Shown here: piece after piece, positions 48,081-58,990 of the stretch
Numbering within the stretch: position 1 is the stretch's first letter
Layout: every line of letters starts with the position of its first letter
NCBI GenBank assembly: GCA_032718475.1
Contig: JAUCBJ010009108.1
Coordinates: 1-62,000 of the forward strand
Direction: 5' to 3'
DNA from: Nemertoderma westbladi
Taxonomy: Eukaryota > Xenacoelomorpha > Nemertodermatida > Nemertodermatidae
DNA length: 62,000 nt
Position numbers and translations under genes: made by a program
Notes under the pieces: model-generated
What the model was told of the DNA's origin: nothing
What the model saw: the letters and a program-made list of their open reading frames with translations, nothing else
Database searches by the model: none

Positions 48081-49700
48081 ATCTGCTATCTGAGTTTATT
48101 AATATCAGTATGAGTTAATATTTAGGCAAGCGGGCGTCGCTGCCTACTAGGCTTTGCCCCCGGACAGTGGGTTTCTCAGCGCCGATGTACCGTTGTCGCA
48201 GTGTTTACGCCAACATGTAGCAACAGCACGACAACGACAACCGGCACAAGTCCCACCACTGTCCGTCCCAAAGGCTTGAATCCACTTGAGGTTATCTCGG
48301 TAGAGTTAGGGCTATTTTACAATTGCGATTAGCTACTGTAAACACACTTTAGTAGTAACATTCACCTATAAACGCACAAATTCCATACAATCATTACTTA
48401 CTGCACACATGCAGGCCATTTGTCCGTTAGTCAGTGTCTTCCAGAATGTCATGTTATTACTATGTATCCTTGGATACTAATAGTGCGCTATGTATCCTCT
48501 TATGCTACGCAATGGGGCAAGCTTTTTGTTCCTTTAACTTGCTTCTAATTCTAGCGTGGGTGTTGCCATGGTGACATTATGGAAAACTAGCGGTAGAATT
48601 AGAGAAATTCTCATGCATACAGATCTGGGATGTTATTTAATAGTAATTCTTTAATTGTCAATATCCTCTTTATGCATGATTTTATAAATTTTATCGGCTA
48701 TTGACTATATGTTGGAGATTCTCGCACTCTAGTACACTCAATATGAATCTCCGCTCCCATGATCTATTAATTACTGGAATTTTGGGAATGTTATAAATTG
48801 CACAAAATGACAATTTATGAAATTCATTGGAATATGAATTTAAATTTATTCCCGTGAATTTTATTATTTGATGTTAAATTGACACAAATTTTATTCCAGA
48901 GCATATCTGGGGACTTAGGATCCTTAATTCTATAAAATAGTCCTTCTAAGAATATCGGTAAATACTGCGATATCTTAATTGACTAGAAATTTTAAAGGAT
49001 CGGGATTTTACAAATTTTAATAAATATTAAATTAATATTTAGGATGGGCACCAATTTATTCCAGAACTTGTCTGGGGACGTTAACCACTGATTCTAGAAT
49101 TTGTCTTTCAAGTATATCGGTGGGTGCCACGATATCTTAATCGACTAGAATTACAGATGGTCAAAAGTTTAACAGATTTATTTGCGTTTTACGCTACTGT
49201 TATATGGACATCACGCTACTATATGTATTATTTAATATAAGGTAGAAGAGCAATATCGCACGAAGCAATGTCAGTGTGAAGAGGAAAGTCGTTTCCAAGG
49301 TCTACCCAGAGCTTGGTTTAGCCGAGACACGAGGATCTGAACTTTGCATTCCTAATACTCTGCCTACCAATAATACTTGAATATAGTAGTGGCTTTATTG
49401 TACTTTACTAAGTACGGACATTTCATCTTACTGTAGTCACGTATTTACAATATGATACGGACAGTAAGGAAAGAGAAAAATAATTATTTCTCGCCGTCGC
49501 ACTAAATATATATTATAAGTAATTACATACGTAATAAACACTAATATATTGCACTAATCTACTAAATAATCACTAAAATAACATTCTACTAAATAAAATT
49601 AAAGAAAACGATTATAATAAAATTACATAATAATACATACATAAATATAAAATAAAAACAAATATAAAATGATATAGCCACACGCCCACTCCATATGTTA
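48081..49700 (-). other. spacer between Gag-protease and the zinc-knuckle frame
   Basis: AT-rich, with no RT or integrase motif seen in any frame. It holds an imperfect duplication with offset 165 bp (TATTCCAGA at 48892 and 49057, each followed by a TATCGGT...GATATCTTAAT block) and a nested inverted repeat at 48161-48265. Confidence 0.6.
48161..48265 (-). other. nested stem-loop just upstream of the zinc-knuckle frame
   Basis: Perfect outer arms CGGACAGTGG (48161-48170) and CCACTGTCCG (48256-48265), with inner arms CGTTGTCG (48191-48198) and CGACAACG (48229-48236). In the element transcript it lies 80-185 nt before the ATG at 48080. Function unknown. Confidence 0.5.
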
Positions 49701-52700
49701 TTACGTTATAGAGTCCCTAGATATTTGTCGGATTAGGGAAGTGGTCGTAGGAAGAGTATCTTGCCTTCCATAGTTTCCGGACAGTTTTCGGTCTCTTTCC
49801 AGTAAACATAAACGACCAGCTGGGCGATTGAGTTGTTGTGTTAGTTTCTCCGCTCCCTTGGCCTGTCTACTCTCTGCCGTGGTAAGATGAGGAGGCCATT
49901 CTTCTTCTTCTTTACTTAAGGAGTCGGATCCACCTAACCAGCCTGGAGTATCTATCAGTTCTTGAGGAGTTGCTCCTCTGGAATCGATGTCGGCTGGATT
50001 AATCGTCCCAAGGCAATGTCTCCATTGATCTACATTGGAGTTAATATCGTCATTATCTGAGGAGTATGGTGTTCCCTCAGTTGGATCGTCCACATCACTG
50101 CTCTCCACTTCCCCCTTTACTTGGTATACCTGTTGTTGAGGTAATCTCTCTTTGAGAGTTCTACGGGAAGGGCCAGTGAAGTACCAACCTACTCTAGTTC
50201 TTACCGCATAGGTTTGTAGTGGCTGCGGTTGAGCAGGCCGTTTCTCCAATGTCTCGAGCGCCTCATGCGCGTTTTGGCCGATGAGTATTCGCACTCCAGG
50301 ATAATCGGTTTGGAATCGAGGTATCTCAAGATGTTGTATGCACTCGTCCTCGTCCCAATTATAAGGTTCTGCTTGAGTAGTAGCAAAGTTCTTTATAGCC
50401 ACCATTTTTACTGACCTTATACCTTGTGTTCCTAATTTATCCTGGGGGGTGGACAACGCACCTACATAGTAATCTGCCGTTATGGTAGATTTCCAAACCT
50501 GTATAATTCCTGACATATTCAATTTAGTCCGGAACTTGGGTTGTCTAGCAAAGATATCTTCGGCTAGTTCTTGATCGATGAATGTTCCTGTGCTGCCGGA
50601 GTCAAGTAGGGCGTTCACTATGTAACTCTTGTTGGGACCATGAACTCGAACTTGCACTACAGGAAATTCTCTTATTCCTATGTTGGAAGTTGGAACTTTC
50701 CAAGATGGTTGTTTGTCAAAAGGAGTTGGAGTAAACTCGTCAGTGTCCTTTTCATACGTAAGTGCTTGATACACTGTGGTATTTATTAGATAACAGGATT
50801 CGTTGGCATCGGAGAATTCGTCTGTATAGAATCCTTCCCACTCAGAACCTTGGTCAGTGTCGTTCACATCACTGAATTGGACATGTAGTTCGGGCTCACT
50901 TACCTGACTCGGGTTGTCTCGTTCGAACTCACTGTGTAACAAGATGTGATGTTTCGCGCCACACTTTGCACACTTTACGTCGGAGTAACAGGTTCGCCGT
51001 TGGTGTCCTGATCTGAGGCAATTATAGCATAACCGCTTATTCCACAGGACTGTACGTCTGTCTACAGGGGATTTCTTTAGAAATTCAGCACACGCACTCA
51101 AACGGTGGGGCCCGTCGCACAGCGCACATTTTGGTTTGATGTTACTCACCTTAACTTGGTTAACGTTATGCACTCTCGTTCTTTCTTCGGGCTTTCTTCC
51201 GTGAATTCTCTTAGGAGACGTAGGAGGAGTTGTTGTTACCTGTTCTCTCCTGTCACTGGTTCGAGACTTGTATTTACTTACGTCTTTATAGGTCTTGTCA
51301 ACATAATAAGATCGGTCTGTGTCTTTCCCGCTGTCCTCTTCTTGGGAAGTTTGGCTTTCGCCGTCGTCAGTGTAACACACTGGTGTTACTCTTCTCCTAG
51401 AAGTGGGTTTCTCACTTACCTTATTTTCCGATGTTTTCTCTCTGGACTGCTTGATGAGTTGTAGTTTGACTTCACCATCTAAGAAAGACATGAGATCAGC
51501 CATGGTAGGGCTTCGTCGTTGTTGTTCATTCATGTACAACACTTTCTTGTCCCAGCGTGTACATACTCCACCCTTTGGTAAAGTAGAGACTACGGCTCCA
51601 ATAACCATGGAACTCTGATATTCATGCGACTTACCTAACCAGTCCAGTTGTCTACAGATCTCCTGAATTTCATCGGAAAACTCTATAATCCCGCTACTAA
51701 GGAAGTGTCGGGGGGCTACTAATTTTGCATATAAATACTTAGCTATGTTATCCTTGTTACCATACCTGATGTTTAATGTATCCCAAACTTGTCTTAATCC
51801 TTCTGGATGTCCGATAAACTTTAACGCCATTAACTTGGGAGGTCCTTCCAAGCACTTGATGAGGAATCTAAGTTTCTCTCCGTTGGATAGTACAGAATTC
51901 TGTATGCTATCTTTGTAATATTCGTTGAAAGGTAACCATTTCATCTCATCTCCATTGAATTTGACGATCTCTCCCACTTTGACCGCTTGGCGGGCTTCTG
52001 TTCTAGCCATCTGACGCGTAAAGCTTTCTTGGGCCATCGTGTTATTTAATATCGAATTATCGGTATATAAATTTCTCGGATCATTATCAGGTCTATAGGG
52101 AATATCATTAATAACAGGTCTATAATCACCCTTAATAGGGTTTGCTATAGGGGTTTCTACTTCACTAGCAGTATAGATGCGTGTAGGCTCCACACCTTGC
52201 GCATGTAATACTTCAGACCTAACAGGTTGACACAATGTTACAGGGGATATGGGTATACCCTTTGGTATGTTGACTAATTTGTCGCGTTCTAGCGCGATAC
52301 TTTGCTGCACTTCTTGCAACTCTGCTCTACCTTCCCTCACTGTTCCCTTAAGTTGGTGGACAGTCTCCTGCATCTGTCCTAGCAGGAGATTCATCCCCCG
52401 CCGTCCCTCTTCCACCCACTCAACCGCCGAAGCGGGAGTCGCCAACATAGTAGCGGGCTGACGCGGGACGACGGGAGACAAATTTTTGATTTCTCTCTCT
52501 GCTATCTGGACAGGGATATTCTCTTGGACTGCTCCACCGGGTACAGGCAGTGTAGTACTATGTAAAGGGAATTTAGAGTTAAGCTCTGGAAGTACAGGGG
52601 TCTCTAACACAGAAGTGATTTTGGGAACGACAGGCCTAATTATCTCAGGCTCATCAACTATTGTAGGGAGTCTTTGAACCTTAATACTTTGGGCTGTAGG

Positions 52701-53849
52701 TTCTGTACTACCTAAGTCTGTGCTAGCTAGTTGTCTTCTGACAGCTGGGGGCAAATCAGGCAGTTTATGACGGTGAGATGTTTTTCTACGCCTGCTTAGA
52801 CGAGATCTATTTCCTCCGCCTTCGGGATCGGTGGTTTCGCTTTCCTCCGATGATGTGTATCCTTGGCGTTTTGGAGTAGATCGTCTCATCCTCTGCATTC
52901 GACTAGCAGTTAGATGTTTATTTATGTAGTCTTGCGTCTCTTGCAGATTTTCCAACTCCAGTTGGGCAGTCTCCTCAGACGCTCTCCGTTCTGCTTCTGC
53001 CACTGCCTTTGCCATTGCCGCTGCCGCCTTTCTTTCTGCTTCTGCTACCGCTGCCTTTCCTTTTGCTTCTACATCCGCTGCCTTTCTTTCTGCTTCTACT
53101 TCTGCCGCCGCCTCTGCTGCTTCTGCTTCTGCCGCCTTTACTGCTGCTGCCTTTCGGTTCTCTATCTGTTTTTTCTTTATTTGTTCTTCTTGGACTCTAA
53201 CGAGGCGGAGTTTTTCATCACGTTTAGCTTGTTCTGCAGCTAACATTTCCGCATCGATTGCGTCCAACACAAGCTTGGTTCCTTCACTATTAGGGCGAAG
53301 TCCAGACAGTCGTCTCCTCAACTCTTCGTCTCCTATGAATCGCTGATAGTCTGACAGATATATGTCAATGGCGTCTCTAGTTCGCAGCTTCTCTGCGGCC
53401 GTTAATTCGCTTTCCACTTCGCTTTCCACTTGAGAAGAAGTGGCGTCGGCTGATTCTTCATAGGTTGGCCGCTCATCATAAACCGTATCCACCATCTTCG
53501 CTCCGCGTTCGGGTGTCCGCTCAGCAGTGTCCGAACTACTGGAGCTATCGGGACGCTGAGAACTAGGTTCTTGGCTAGGATGTTGCTGCGGTTTGACAGC
53601 TGCTTCTTGATCCCGCTTGACTTGGGCGCAAGTGCCGATGATAGACCTACGCTGTTCTACTAGCCTAGGGTCTGACACTACTACTGTAGGGGTGGCCTTT
53701 CTTTCAATAGTAGGTGACTTAGACTTGGATCTGGGATGTTCTATACTTTGATCTTGGTCACAGATCCTTTTAATACGCTGTCTAAGTCTAATACTCATTC
53801 TAACACTTTCTAAGACACTATCTGACAGTGATTGGGTTGCGTCTGACAT
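49701..53849 (-). CDS. BEL/Pao-type Gag-protease polyprotein, RT/RNase H/integrase deleted
   Basis: 1382 codons with no break. Residues about 1-190 are Ser/charged; about 200-310 form a long Ala/Glu/Lys coiled coil; about 610-765 hold the Gag core typical of BEL elements (KFNGDEMKWLPFNEYYKDSI, LRFLIKCLEGPPKLMALKFI, LRQVWDTLNIRYGN); about 905-970 carry Cys-rich knuckles (CALCDGPHRLSAC, CYNCLRSGHQRRTC, CAKCGAKHHILLH); about 1077-1097 is an aspartic protease site (ALLDSGSTGTFID). At about 1274-1310 comes WRHCLGTINPADIDSRG and TPGWLGG, which in intact BEL Pol proteins lies between RNase H and integrase. So the frame jumps from protease to that linker, and RT plus RNase H are missing without loss of frame. 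Integrase is absent too. ATG at 53849 is the first in frame. Particle assembly could be retained; reverse transcription would need help in trans. Confidence 0.93.
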   Translation of the reverse strand: MSDATQSLSDSVLESVRMSIRLRQRIKRICDQDQSIEHPRSKSKSPTIERKATPTVVVSDPRLVEQRRSIIGTCAQVKRDQEAAVKPQQHPSQEPSSQRPDSSSSSDTAERTPERGAKMVDTVYDERPTYEESADATSSQVESEVESELTAAEKLRTRDAIDIYLSDYQRFIGDEELRRRLSGLRPNSEGTKLVLDAIDAEMLAAEQAKRDEKLRLVRVQEEQIKKKQIENRKAAAVKAAEAEAAEAAAEVEAERKAADVEAKGKAAVAEAERKAAAAMAKAVAEAERRASEETAQLELENLQETQDYINKHLTASRMQRMRRSTPKRQGYTSSEESETTDPEGGGNRSRLSRRRKTSHRHKLPDLPPAVRRQLASTDLGSTEPTAQSIKVQRLPTIVDEPEIIRPVVPKITSVLETPVLPELNSKFPLHSTTLPVPGGAVQENIPVQIAEREIKNLSPVVPRQPATMLATPASAVEWVEEGRRGMNLLLGQMQETVHQLKGTVREGRAELQEVQQSIALERDKLVNIPKGIPISPVTLCQPVRSEVLHAQGVEPTRIYTASEVETPIANPIKGDYRPVINDIPYRPDNDPRNLYTDNSILNNTMAQESFTRQMARTEARQAVKVGEIVKFNGDEMKWLPFNEYYKDSIQNSVLSNGEKLRFLIKCLEGPPKLMALKFIGHPEGLRQVWDTLNIRYGNKDNIAKYLYAKLVAPRHFLSSGIIEFSDEIQEICRQLDWLGKSHEYQSSMVIGAVVSTLPKGGVCTRWDKKVLYMNEQQRRSPTMADLMSFLDGEVKLQLIKQSREKTSENKVSEKPTSRRRVTPVCYTDDGESQTSQEEDSGKDTDRSYYVDKTYKDVSKYKSRTSDRREQVTTTPPTSPKRIHGRKPEERTRVHNVNQVKVSNIKPKCALCDGPHRLSACAEFLKKSPVDRRTVLWNKRLCYNCLRSGHQRRTCYSDVKCAKCGAKHHILLHSEFERDNPSQVSEPELHVQFSDVNDTDQGSEWEGFYTDEFSDANESCYLINTTVYQALTYEKDTDEFTPTPFDKQPSWKVPTSNIGIREFPVVQVRVHGPNKSYIVNALLDSGSTGTFIDQELAEDIFARQPKFRTKLNMSGIIQVWKSTITADYYVGALSTPQDKLGTQGIRSVKMVAIKNFATTQAEPYNWDEDECIQHLEIPRFQTDYPGVRILIGQNAHEALETLEKRPAQPQPLQTYAVRTRVGWYFTGPSRRTLKERLPQQQVYQVKGEVESSDVDDPTEGTPYSSDNDDINSNVDQWRHCLGTINPADIDSRGATPQELIDTPGWLGGSDSLSKEEEEWPPHLTTAESRQAKGAEKLTQQLNRPAGRLCLLERDRKLSGNYGRQDTLPTTTSLIRQISRDSIT

Positions 53850-55915
53850 GTTTGTTTACACAGTTGAATGCCTACGGCTATAAATACAGTCAAAGTAAGT
53901 CTAGTAATTCAGTATCACCGTTAGCCTAACAATTAATTACCGATACTGCTACTCAGTGTAGCGTGATATATATATAATATATTAGAATACCGGTATGCTT
54001 ATAGTATATATATAAGTATTAGTACAGACTAGATTTGTCACAGAGTACCGGTATATAATTTTAGCACAAATATATATAAATATATATAATAAGCCTATGG
54101 TAAGTACCGGTATGTCAATTATTTTTTAGAATAATTGAATTTCTGAATATTTTAGGGTTACTTGGTTACTTTAACTTACTTTATTACCGTTATTTAAGCA
54201 GTAGTCCAACTGATAGTGAGACCTAGTTGTTGTATGGCAGGCCTATTATTTATAAATCGTTTGATTTGATTTATAATATTTATATACCCGTTTATATGGG
54301 TTTTTGTCAATATTTGAAATAAATGTTATTATTTCTGGGGGAGTCACTACACAGAAGCTGTACGCTCTCAGTGAAGTGCTATTTATGGGACACTAAAACA
54401 GATAATTCTAATTTACCTAAGTTACTTAATACTACAAATTACTTACGATACGGGTGAGATTAAATCTCTAGTTAAACACAACAAAAATATTACGTACGAA
54501 ATTTTTAGGGTAATTTTACAGGAAGTCTACAAACCAGCCTAACAAAGGGTTAGAATTCTGGTTATTACAACGGACAGGGTACTACGGTATTTGAAATAAT
54601 AAGTAGTAGTAAATATACTGTACTGTCCAGATAGGAAAATACCACCGCCTGACGACCTATAACCGTATCGCTATAGGTACTACGTTATGTATCACGGATT
54701 GTTCCTACCCAGAAGCTAATAGAGCTAACGAATGTGCCTATCAACCACTTTACAACACAAATATACTGCCTACACTAATTACTTCGGAAAGCACTGTACA
54801 CTAAACCCTAAATTAGGTACAAGTACCGGTATAACAAATAATCAGTAGTTAAATATACTTGAACAGTTAAAAGAACCACGGCATCTGCTGGAGTGACCGA
54901 AGCACAAAGTCGTCAGTCTTTACCTACGCCAAGCAGCCCTGATGTAGTACCGGGGTTAGTTTAACTATAACGGTATGTATAACAAGCACAATTACTGTAG
55001 GAATAAACTTGGGGACATGAATGTTGCGAATAATCGCATAAACTCTGAATAATAAATATTACGCTACCCGTACAGAATACTCAAACAAATACAAACCAAA
55101 CGCTGGCAGACTACTATTAAGCCTAAACAAACTACAGTATGTGCAGATTCTGAAACTGTTAGTTAGTATGCGTTCTAACACGGTAGTACGACTTACTCTT
55201 TAAGAGGGGATTGACCTTACCGCTTATGGCTGCCCCAACTTACTAACGGCACTTGATCAGACCAACTCTACACACGCAGCAATCCCTTCAGACCCAAAAA
55301 TAGCCAGACAACAATCCAGCCTACAAATATTTGAGTAATAACTATTACGGTACCTGAACAGACCACACAAACAAACACAGGCTAAAACACTGGCAGACTA
55401 CGATCAAGCCTAAATAAACTACAGTATATGCAGACTCTGAAACTGTTAGTTAGTATGCGTTCTAACACGGTAGTACGACTTATTCTTTAAGAGGGGATTG
55501 ACCTTACCGCATATGGCTGCCCCAACTTACTAACGGCACTTTATCAGACAAACTCTACACACGCCGTAATCTCTCCAAACTCAACAACAGTCAGACAGCA
55601 GCTCAGCCTACAATTATCTGAACAATCTGAGCAGGGTCACACGCCTTCTGCTCAATATTAGCCTACTAGGAAATAAAACCGACAGAAATAGGTAAAATCT
55701 CAATAAAAATTCAGGGCTGCAGTCCCTGATTAAGTACTAAGACCTACCAGTATACAATAATCAAATCGAATAATACTAAATGTACTTGTACAGCAGTACC
55801 GGTACCGGTGATGACAGTTAGGCCTACTGACCTACAAAGTACCGGTTCAGTTTTACCAGTCACTACGGTATTTTGCAACCTTATTGCCTACTGCAATAAG
55901 ATTATAAACTGTTAC
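53850..55915 (-). promoter_or_regulatory. 5' leader of the LTR element
   Basis: About 2.07 kb between 5' LTR and Gag ATG, with no long ORF. It contains an imperfect 287-bp direct duplication (CGTTCTAACACGGTAGTACG at 55171 and 55458, within matching blocks of about 200 bp). Packaging and dimerisation signals would be expected here. No clear primer-binding site with a leading TGG was seen beside the LTR. Confidence 0.6.
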
Positions 55916-57158
55916 TGTTCGCGCTTTTGAAGACCTTTAGCAGTTTAACCTACCAAAATTTATATGTCTTTTAGTCAATTAAAACCACTTTAGCATACGA
56001 CAATATTTTATGCTAATACGCAAAACACTAGCCGAAATCAGCCCATGCGCGATCATTCACCCGATGGATCTACACCCGGGAGACTGAATTCGGATGCTTA
56101 AATTTTATTATTGCAGTGTAAGGTTGCAGTGTATACCTACTGTATTATTCGATAGATCGTTAATAATTAATCTCTGACAGATATTATTGGCTTTCTGGAA
56201 ATATTAACAGTTCCTTTAGGACATGGCGCTTTATCTATTTAAACAGAACTAAGACTTATACTAAAACGCAACGATACTGCTTATGATTGAAGTATAAAGC
56301 GTATTCTTTAGGAAATACTTTGTTACCAATCACAATCATACACACTATTCTGCCGACCGTCAGTATATTTGATCACACATAAAGAGAGCAGCAATTGACT
56401 CACGTAGGGTCTGCTAAATAACATTGGATTCAATACACACCACATTAATATAAATCGCAATTGTTATGTATAGCCGGTCTCTCTAACCTGTAGTGTATCA
56501 AGAAAATTGGGAATTTGGGTGATTTATCCGTATTATCCAAAGAGCAATATTTCCATCAACAAATAGGTACAATTAATAACTGACGGTAAAATAACAGTAC
56601 AAACAATATGATTAATGCAATTAAATTAAGTGAGCATGTTAATTAGTGAGTTATTGAGATTAGTTAGGTAACAGTTTATACTTTCGATAATTTAAGCAGT
56701 TTTACTAGAGTTTCTAGAGCCGGTGTTTCTGGCTTAGACAGCAATAACAACAAAGTATCAAGTAAAAACAGTAAGACTGAACACTCTCCTTATGATCGGC
56801 CGAAAAGCTACACGTCGACAGGAAAAATCGCTCTGATTGGCTCAAGCCAAACAAAGAACCATGCGTCCAATGGCTGTTTCCATGTCAGCAACCAGCTGTT
56901 AGATGTCGTAATATGAATCATCACGGCTAAGCTGTGAAAGGTAGTTGGTGCATTGCAGGTTTTTTGCCTTACCATGTCCGCCAAAACACGTATATAGCAG
57001 AATGACTTTTATGTCCGTTAAAACACCTGTAACGGTACCTTGCGGGCGAGGGGAATATATATACAGTTAGAGAACCTTTTTAGAGTATTCCAGCGCCTGG
57101 GGGGAAACTGGATTGCGAAGCAAAAAGGGGCCAGTTATATCCCACAGAAGCTTTTACA
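55916..57158 (-). repeat. LTR, right copy (5' LTR of the element)
   Basis: 1243 bp, TG...CA, same as 45311-46553 except A at 56223. As 5' LTR on the minus strand it should hold the promoter. Confidence 0.96.
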
Positions 57159-57163
57159 GTTAG
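57159..57163. repeat. target-site duplication GTTAG, right
   Basis: Direct repeat of 45306-45310. Confidence 0.92.
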
Positions 57164-57687
57164 TACTGGGTTGGGTATTGTTGTGCAGTTTTGATTTCAG
57201 GTACCTTACGTGACTATAGTTAGGGCAGATTGCAGGACCGTGTTATTATTCCATTATTATTATTATGCGATTAGGATTACATACATATCTCATATTCAAT
57301 ATATCTATATTCCATTAGTTAGTGTGTTTGTATTGACAATGAATTATAATATTAATTCGAAATATATTTATAATATTGCTGAATTGCTCAGTTTCTCATT
57401 ATTATTAATTTTGCATCTATCTAGAGTAACTTGAATTACATACTTCATTAATGTATTTATTATAAAACACTTAGCTGTTTTACTTACTTTATATATTGGT
57501 GACCTACTTTGTGTTAAATTATAAATTTATGTTACAATTATTATTTATATTATAAAAACAGAAATAAAAACAGAAATATCCGAGTTATATTGCATTACAT
57601 GAGCAATAAATTACAATATACGAGCTGTTAATTTTTTCTTATTCATACTATTTCCTATTCATACTACTATATATTCTTTTCTTATTC
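57164..57687. other. AT-rich stretch, no gene recognised
   Basis: Lies between the LTR element and the Polinton ATPase remnant; short frames without motifs. Confidence 0.45.
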
Positions 57688-58330
57688 ATGTTGGTCTTCA
57701 AATCAGTCCTTATTGGGTCAAACTACAGTATAATAATGAGTGGACCTATAGATATGCGGTTTAGGTTTGGTGCCACAATGTTTATGGCTGGCCCTTCTGG
57801 CAGCGGTAAAACTACATATTTGGAACAAATATTACGTAATAGTAAGCAGATTTTTGACGCCCATCAGAGATTATTTGGATTTATGGGCAAACTAAACCGA
57901 TTGTGAAAGGTGTCAATATTACTACCTTAAATGAAATTCCGGAACACTTTAATCAAAATGTAAAAAGACAGAGTGTGATTATATTCGATGATTTAATGTC
58001 TGAGCTAGAGAATTTAAAGCAAACAACAATTTTATTTACCAAAGTCGCGCACCATATGCATTCTTTTATAATTTTTTTTAACGCAAAACCTATTTCAGAA
58101 AGGGGGGGGGGGGAAGCACGTACTCGATCTATTAACTCTACATATTTTTTACTATTTAAGAATCCGCGTGATTTAACACAGATCAGAACCTTAGCCTATC
58201 AGATGAACCAAAAAAATCCAAAATTTTTAATTAGCGCTTACCACAACGTTACACAGCAAGCATTCAATCCGCTTTTAATCGACTTTCATCAACAGACTCC
58301 AGAAAATCTGCGGATTGTGTTTATCAGCCT
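57688..58330 (+). pseudogene. Polinton/adintovirus-type genome-packaging ATPase, frameshifted
   Basis: Plus-strand remnant of the FtsK/A32-like packaging ATPase of Polintons. The first frame (start probably 57736) carries the Walker A site GPSGSGKT at 57790-57813. The second frame (from about 57903) carries the Walker B strand VIIFDDLMSE (about 57976-58005), then LFTKVAHHMHS, a NSTYFLLFKNPRDLTQIRTL stretch and the terminal LLIDFHQQTPENLR, all family hallmarks. A single-base frame change near 57880-57900 separates the two, and a 12-base G run at 58102-58113 falls inside the conserved middle. In a living element the enzyme would pump DNA into a capsid. This copy is broken, and downstream capsid genes were not found. 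With the polymerase fragment at 43.7 kb it suggests one Polinton split by later insertions. Confidence 0.87.
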
Positions 58331-58630
58331 TTGTAATATTCGTAAAAATGTTATTGTTGCCAATTGTCTGCTATTTTATAATAATTTATTTTTATTTGTT
58401 ATACTATACCAAAAAATTATTCTTGTTATGCATTAGAACAATTATGGATCTCAATATACGAAAACATAGGAAAGAATTAATATTCCTGAGCGTAGCGTGG
58501 TTGCAAGAGGCTTCTTTATATGACATAAAGCAAGCAACGAGTTGATTCGCTTTCTTGTTAATGTGTCTCTAAATACTCTAATTGGTAATTTGCATATCAA
58601 TAATCGAAATTAGCACCCTTTAAAAAGAAT
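58331..58630 (+). other. short region after the ATPase, one small frame
   Basis: A 33-codon frame at 58444-58545 (MDLNIRKHRKELIFL start) has no recognised family. Otherwise AT-rich. Confidence 0.3.
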
Positions 58631-58771
58631 ATGCATAAACTGAAAGCAAAAAAGTCAATAACCTTTCAGTGTAAAACACTATCTCAATTTGGTGGAGTTT
58701 TGCCACTTCTATTGCCACAGTTGCTTGGTGCCACAGAAATCGCAACAACCGTAGCTACCGCACTAACGTGA
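58631..58771 (+). CDS. small hydrophobic peptide, possible Polinton minor virion protein
   Basis: 46 codons from ATG at 58631: a basic start (HKLKAKKS), then FGGVLPLLLPQLLGATEI and a short Ala/Thr tail. Small Gly/Pro/Leu-rich virion peptides of this general look lie near the ATPase in Polintons and adintoviruses, and the position 300 bp after the ATPase remnant fits. Too short for proof; could be chance. Confidence 0.35.
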   Translation: MHKLKAKKSITFQCKTLSQFGGVLPLLLPQLLGATEIATTVATALT

Positions 58772-58860
58772 TGTCTTTAAAAAAAATTATATTTGGTAAC
58801 ACCCGAACAATATAATATAATAAAGTCAAAAACAACTCCATTTTCCCAAAAAATAAAAAC

Positions 58861-58990
58861 AAAGGCTCAGACTATGCCTCACTGAGGTTCAGACTATGCC
58901 TCACTGAGGCACAGACTATGCCTTACTGAGGCTCAGACACAGACTATGCCTTACTGAGGCTCAGACTACGCCTCACTGAGGCATGGCCTC
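58861..58990. repeat. 22-bp palindromic minisatellite
   Basis: Repeats of CAGACTATGCCTCACTGAGG. Each unit holds the palindrome GCCTCACTGAGGC or a one-base variant (GCCTTACTGAGGC). Confidence 0.9.

Larger units (their letters stand above)
45311..57158 (-). mobile_element. complete BEL/Pao-like LTR retrotransposon lacking RT, RNase H and integrase
   Basis: 11848 bp on the minus strand. Order in its own sense: 5' LTR (57158-55916), leader of about 2 kb, Gag-protease frame (53849-49701), a 1.6-kb spacer, zinc-knuckle frame (48080-46632, one in-frame TGA), a purine-rich GGGAGCGG tract, 3' LTR (46553-45311). Flanked by GTTAG on both sides. One LTR difference was seen in 1243 bp (G at 45618, A at 56223). 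No RT signature was found in any frame inside. Assignment to BEL/Pao rests on the Gag domain, the zinc knuckles, the DSGSTG protease and the linker motif. It inserted into sequence already containing Penelope-like and Polinton remnants. Confidence 0.93.

Noticed and set aside
52909-53243. Plus-strand frames rich in Cys, Leu, Phe and Pro
   Set aside because: Antisense shadow of the Ala/Glu/Lys coiled coil of Gag.
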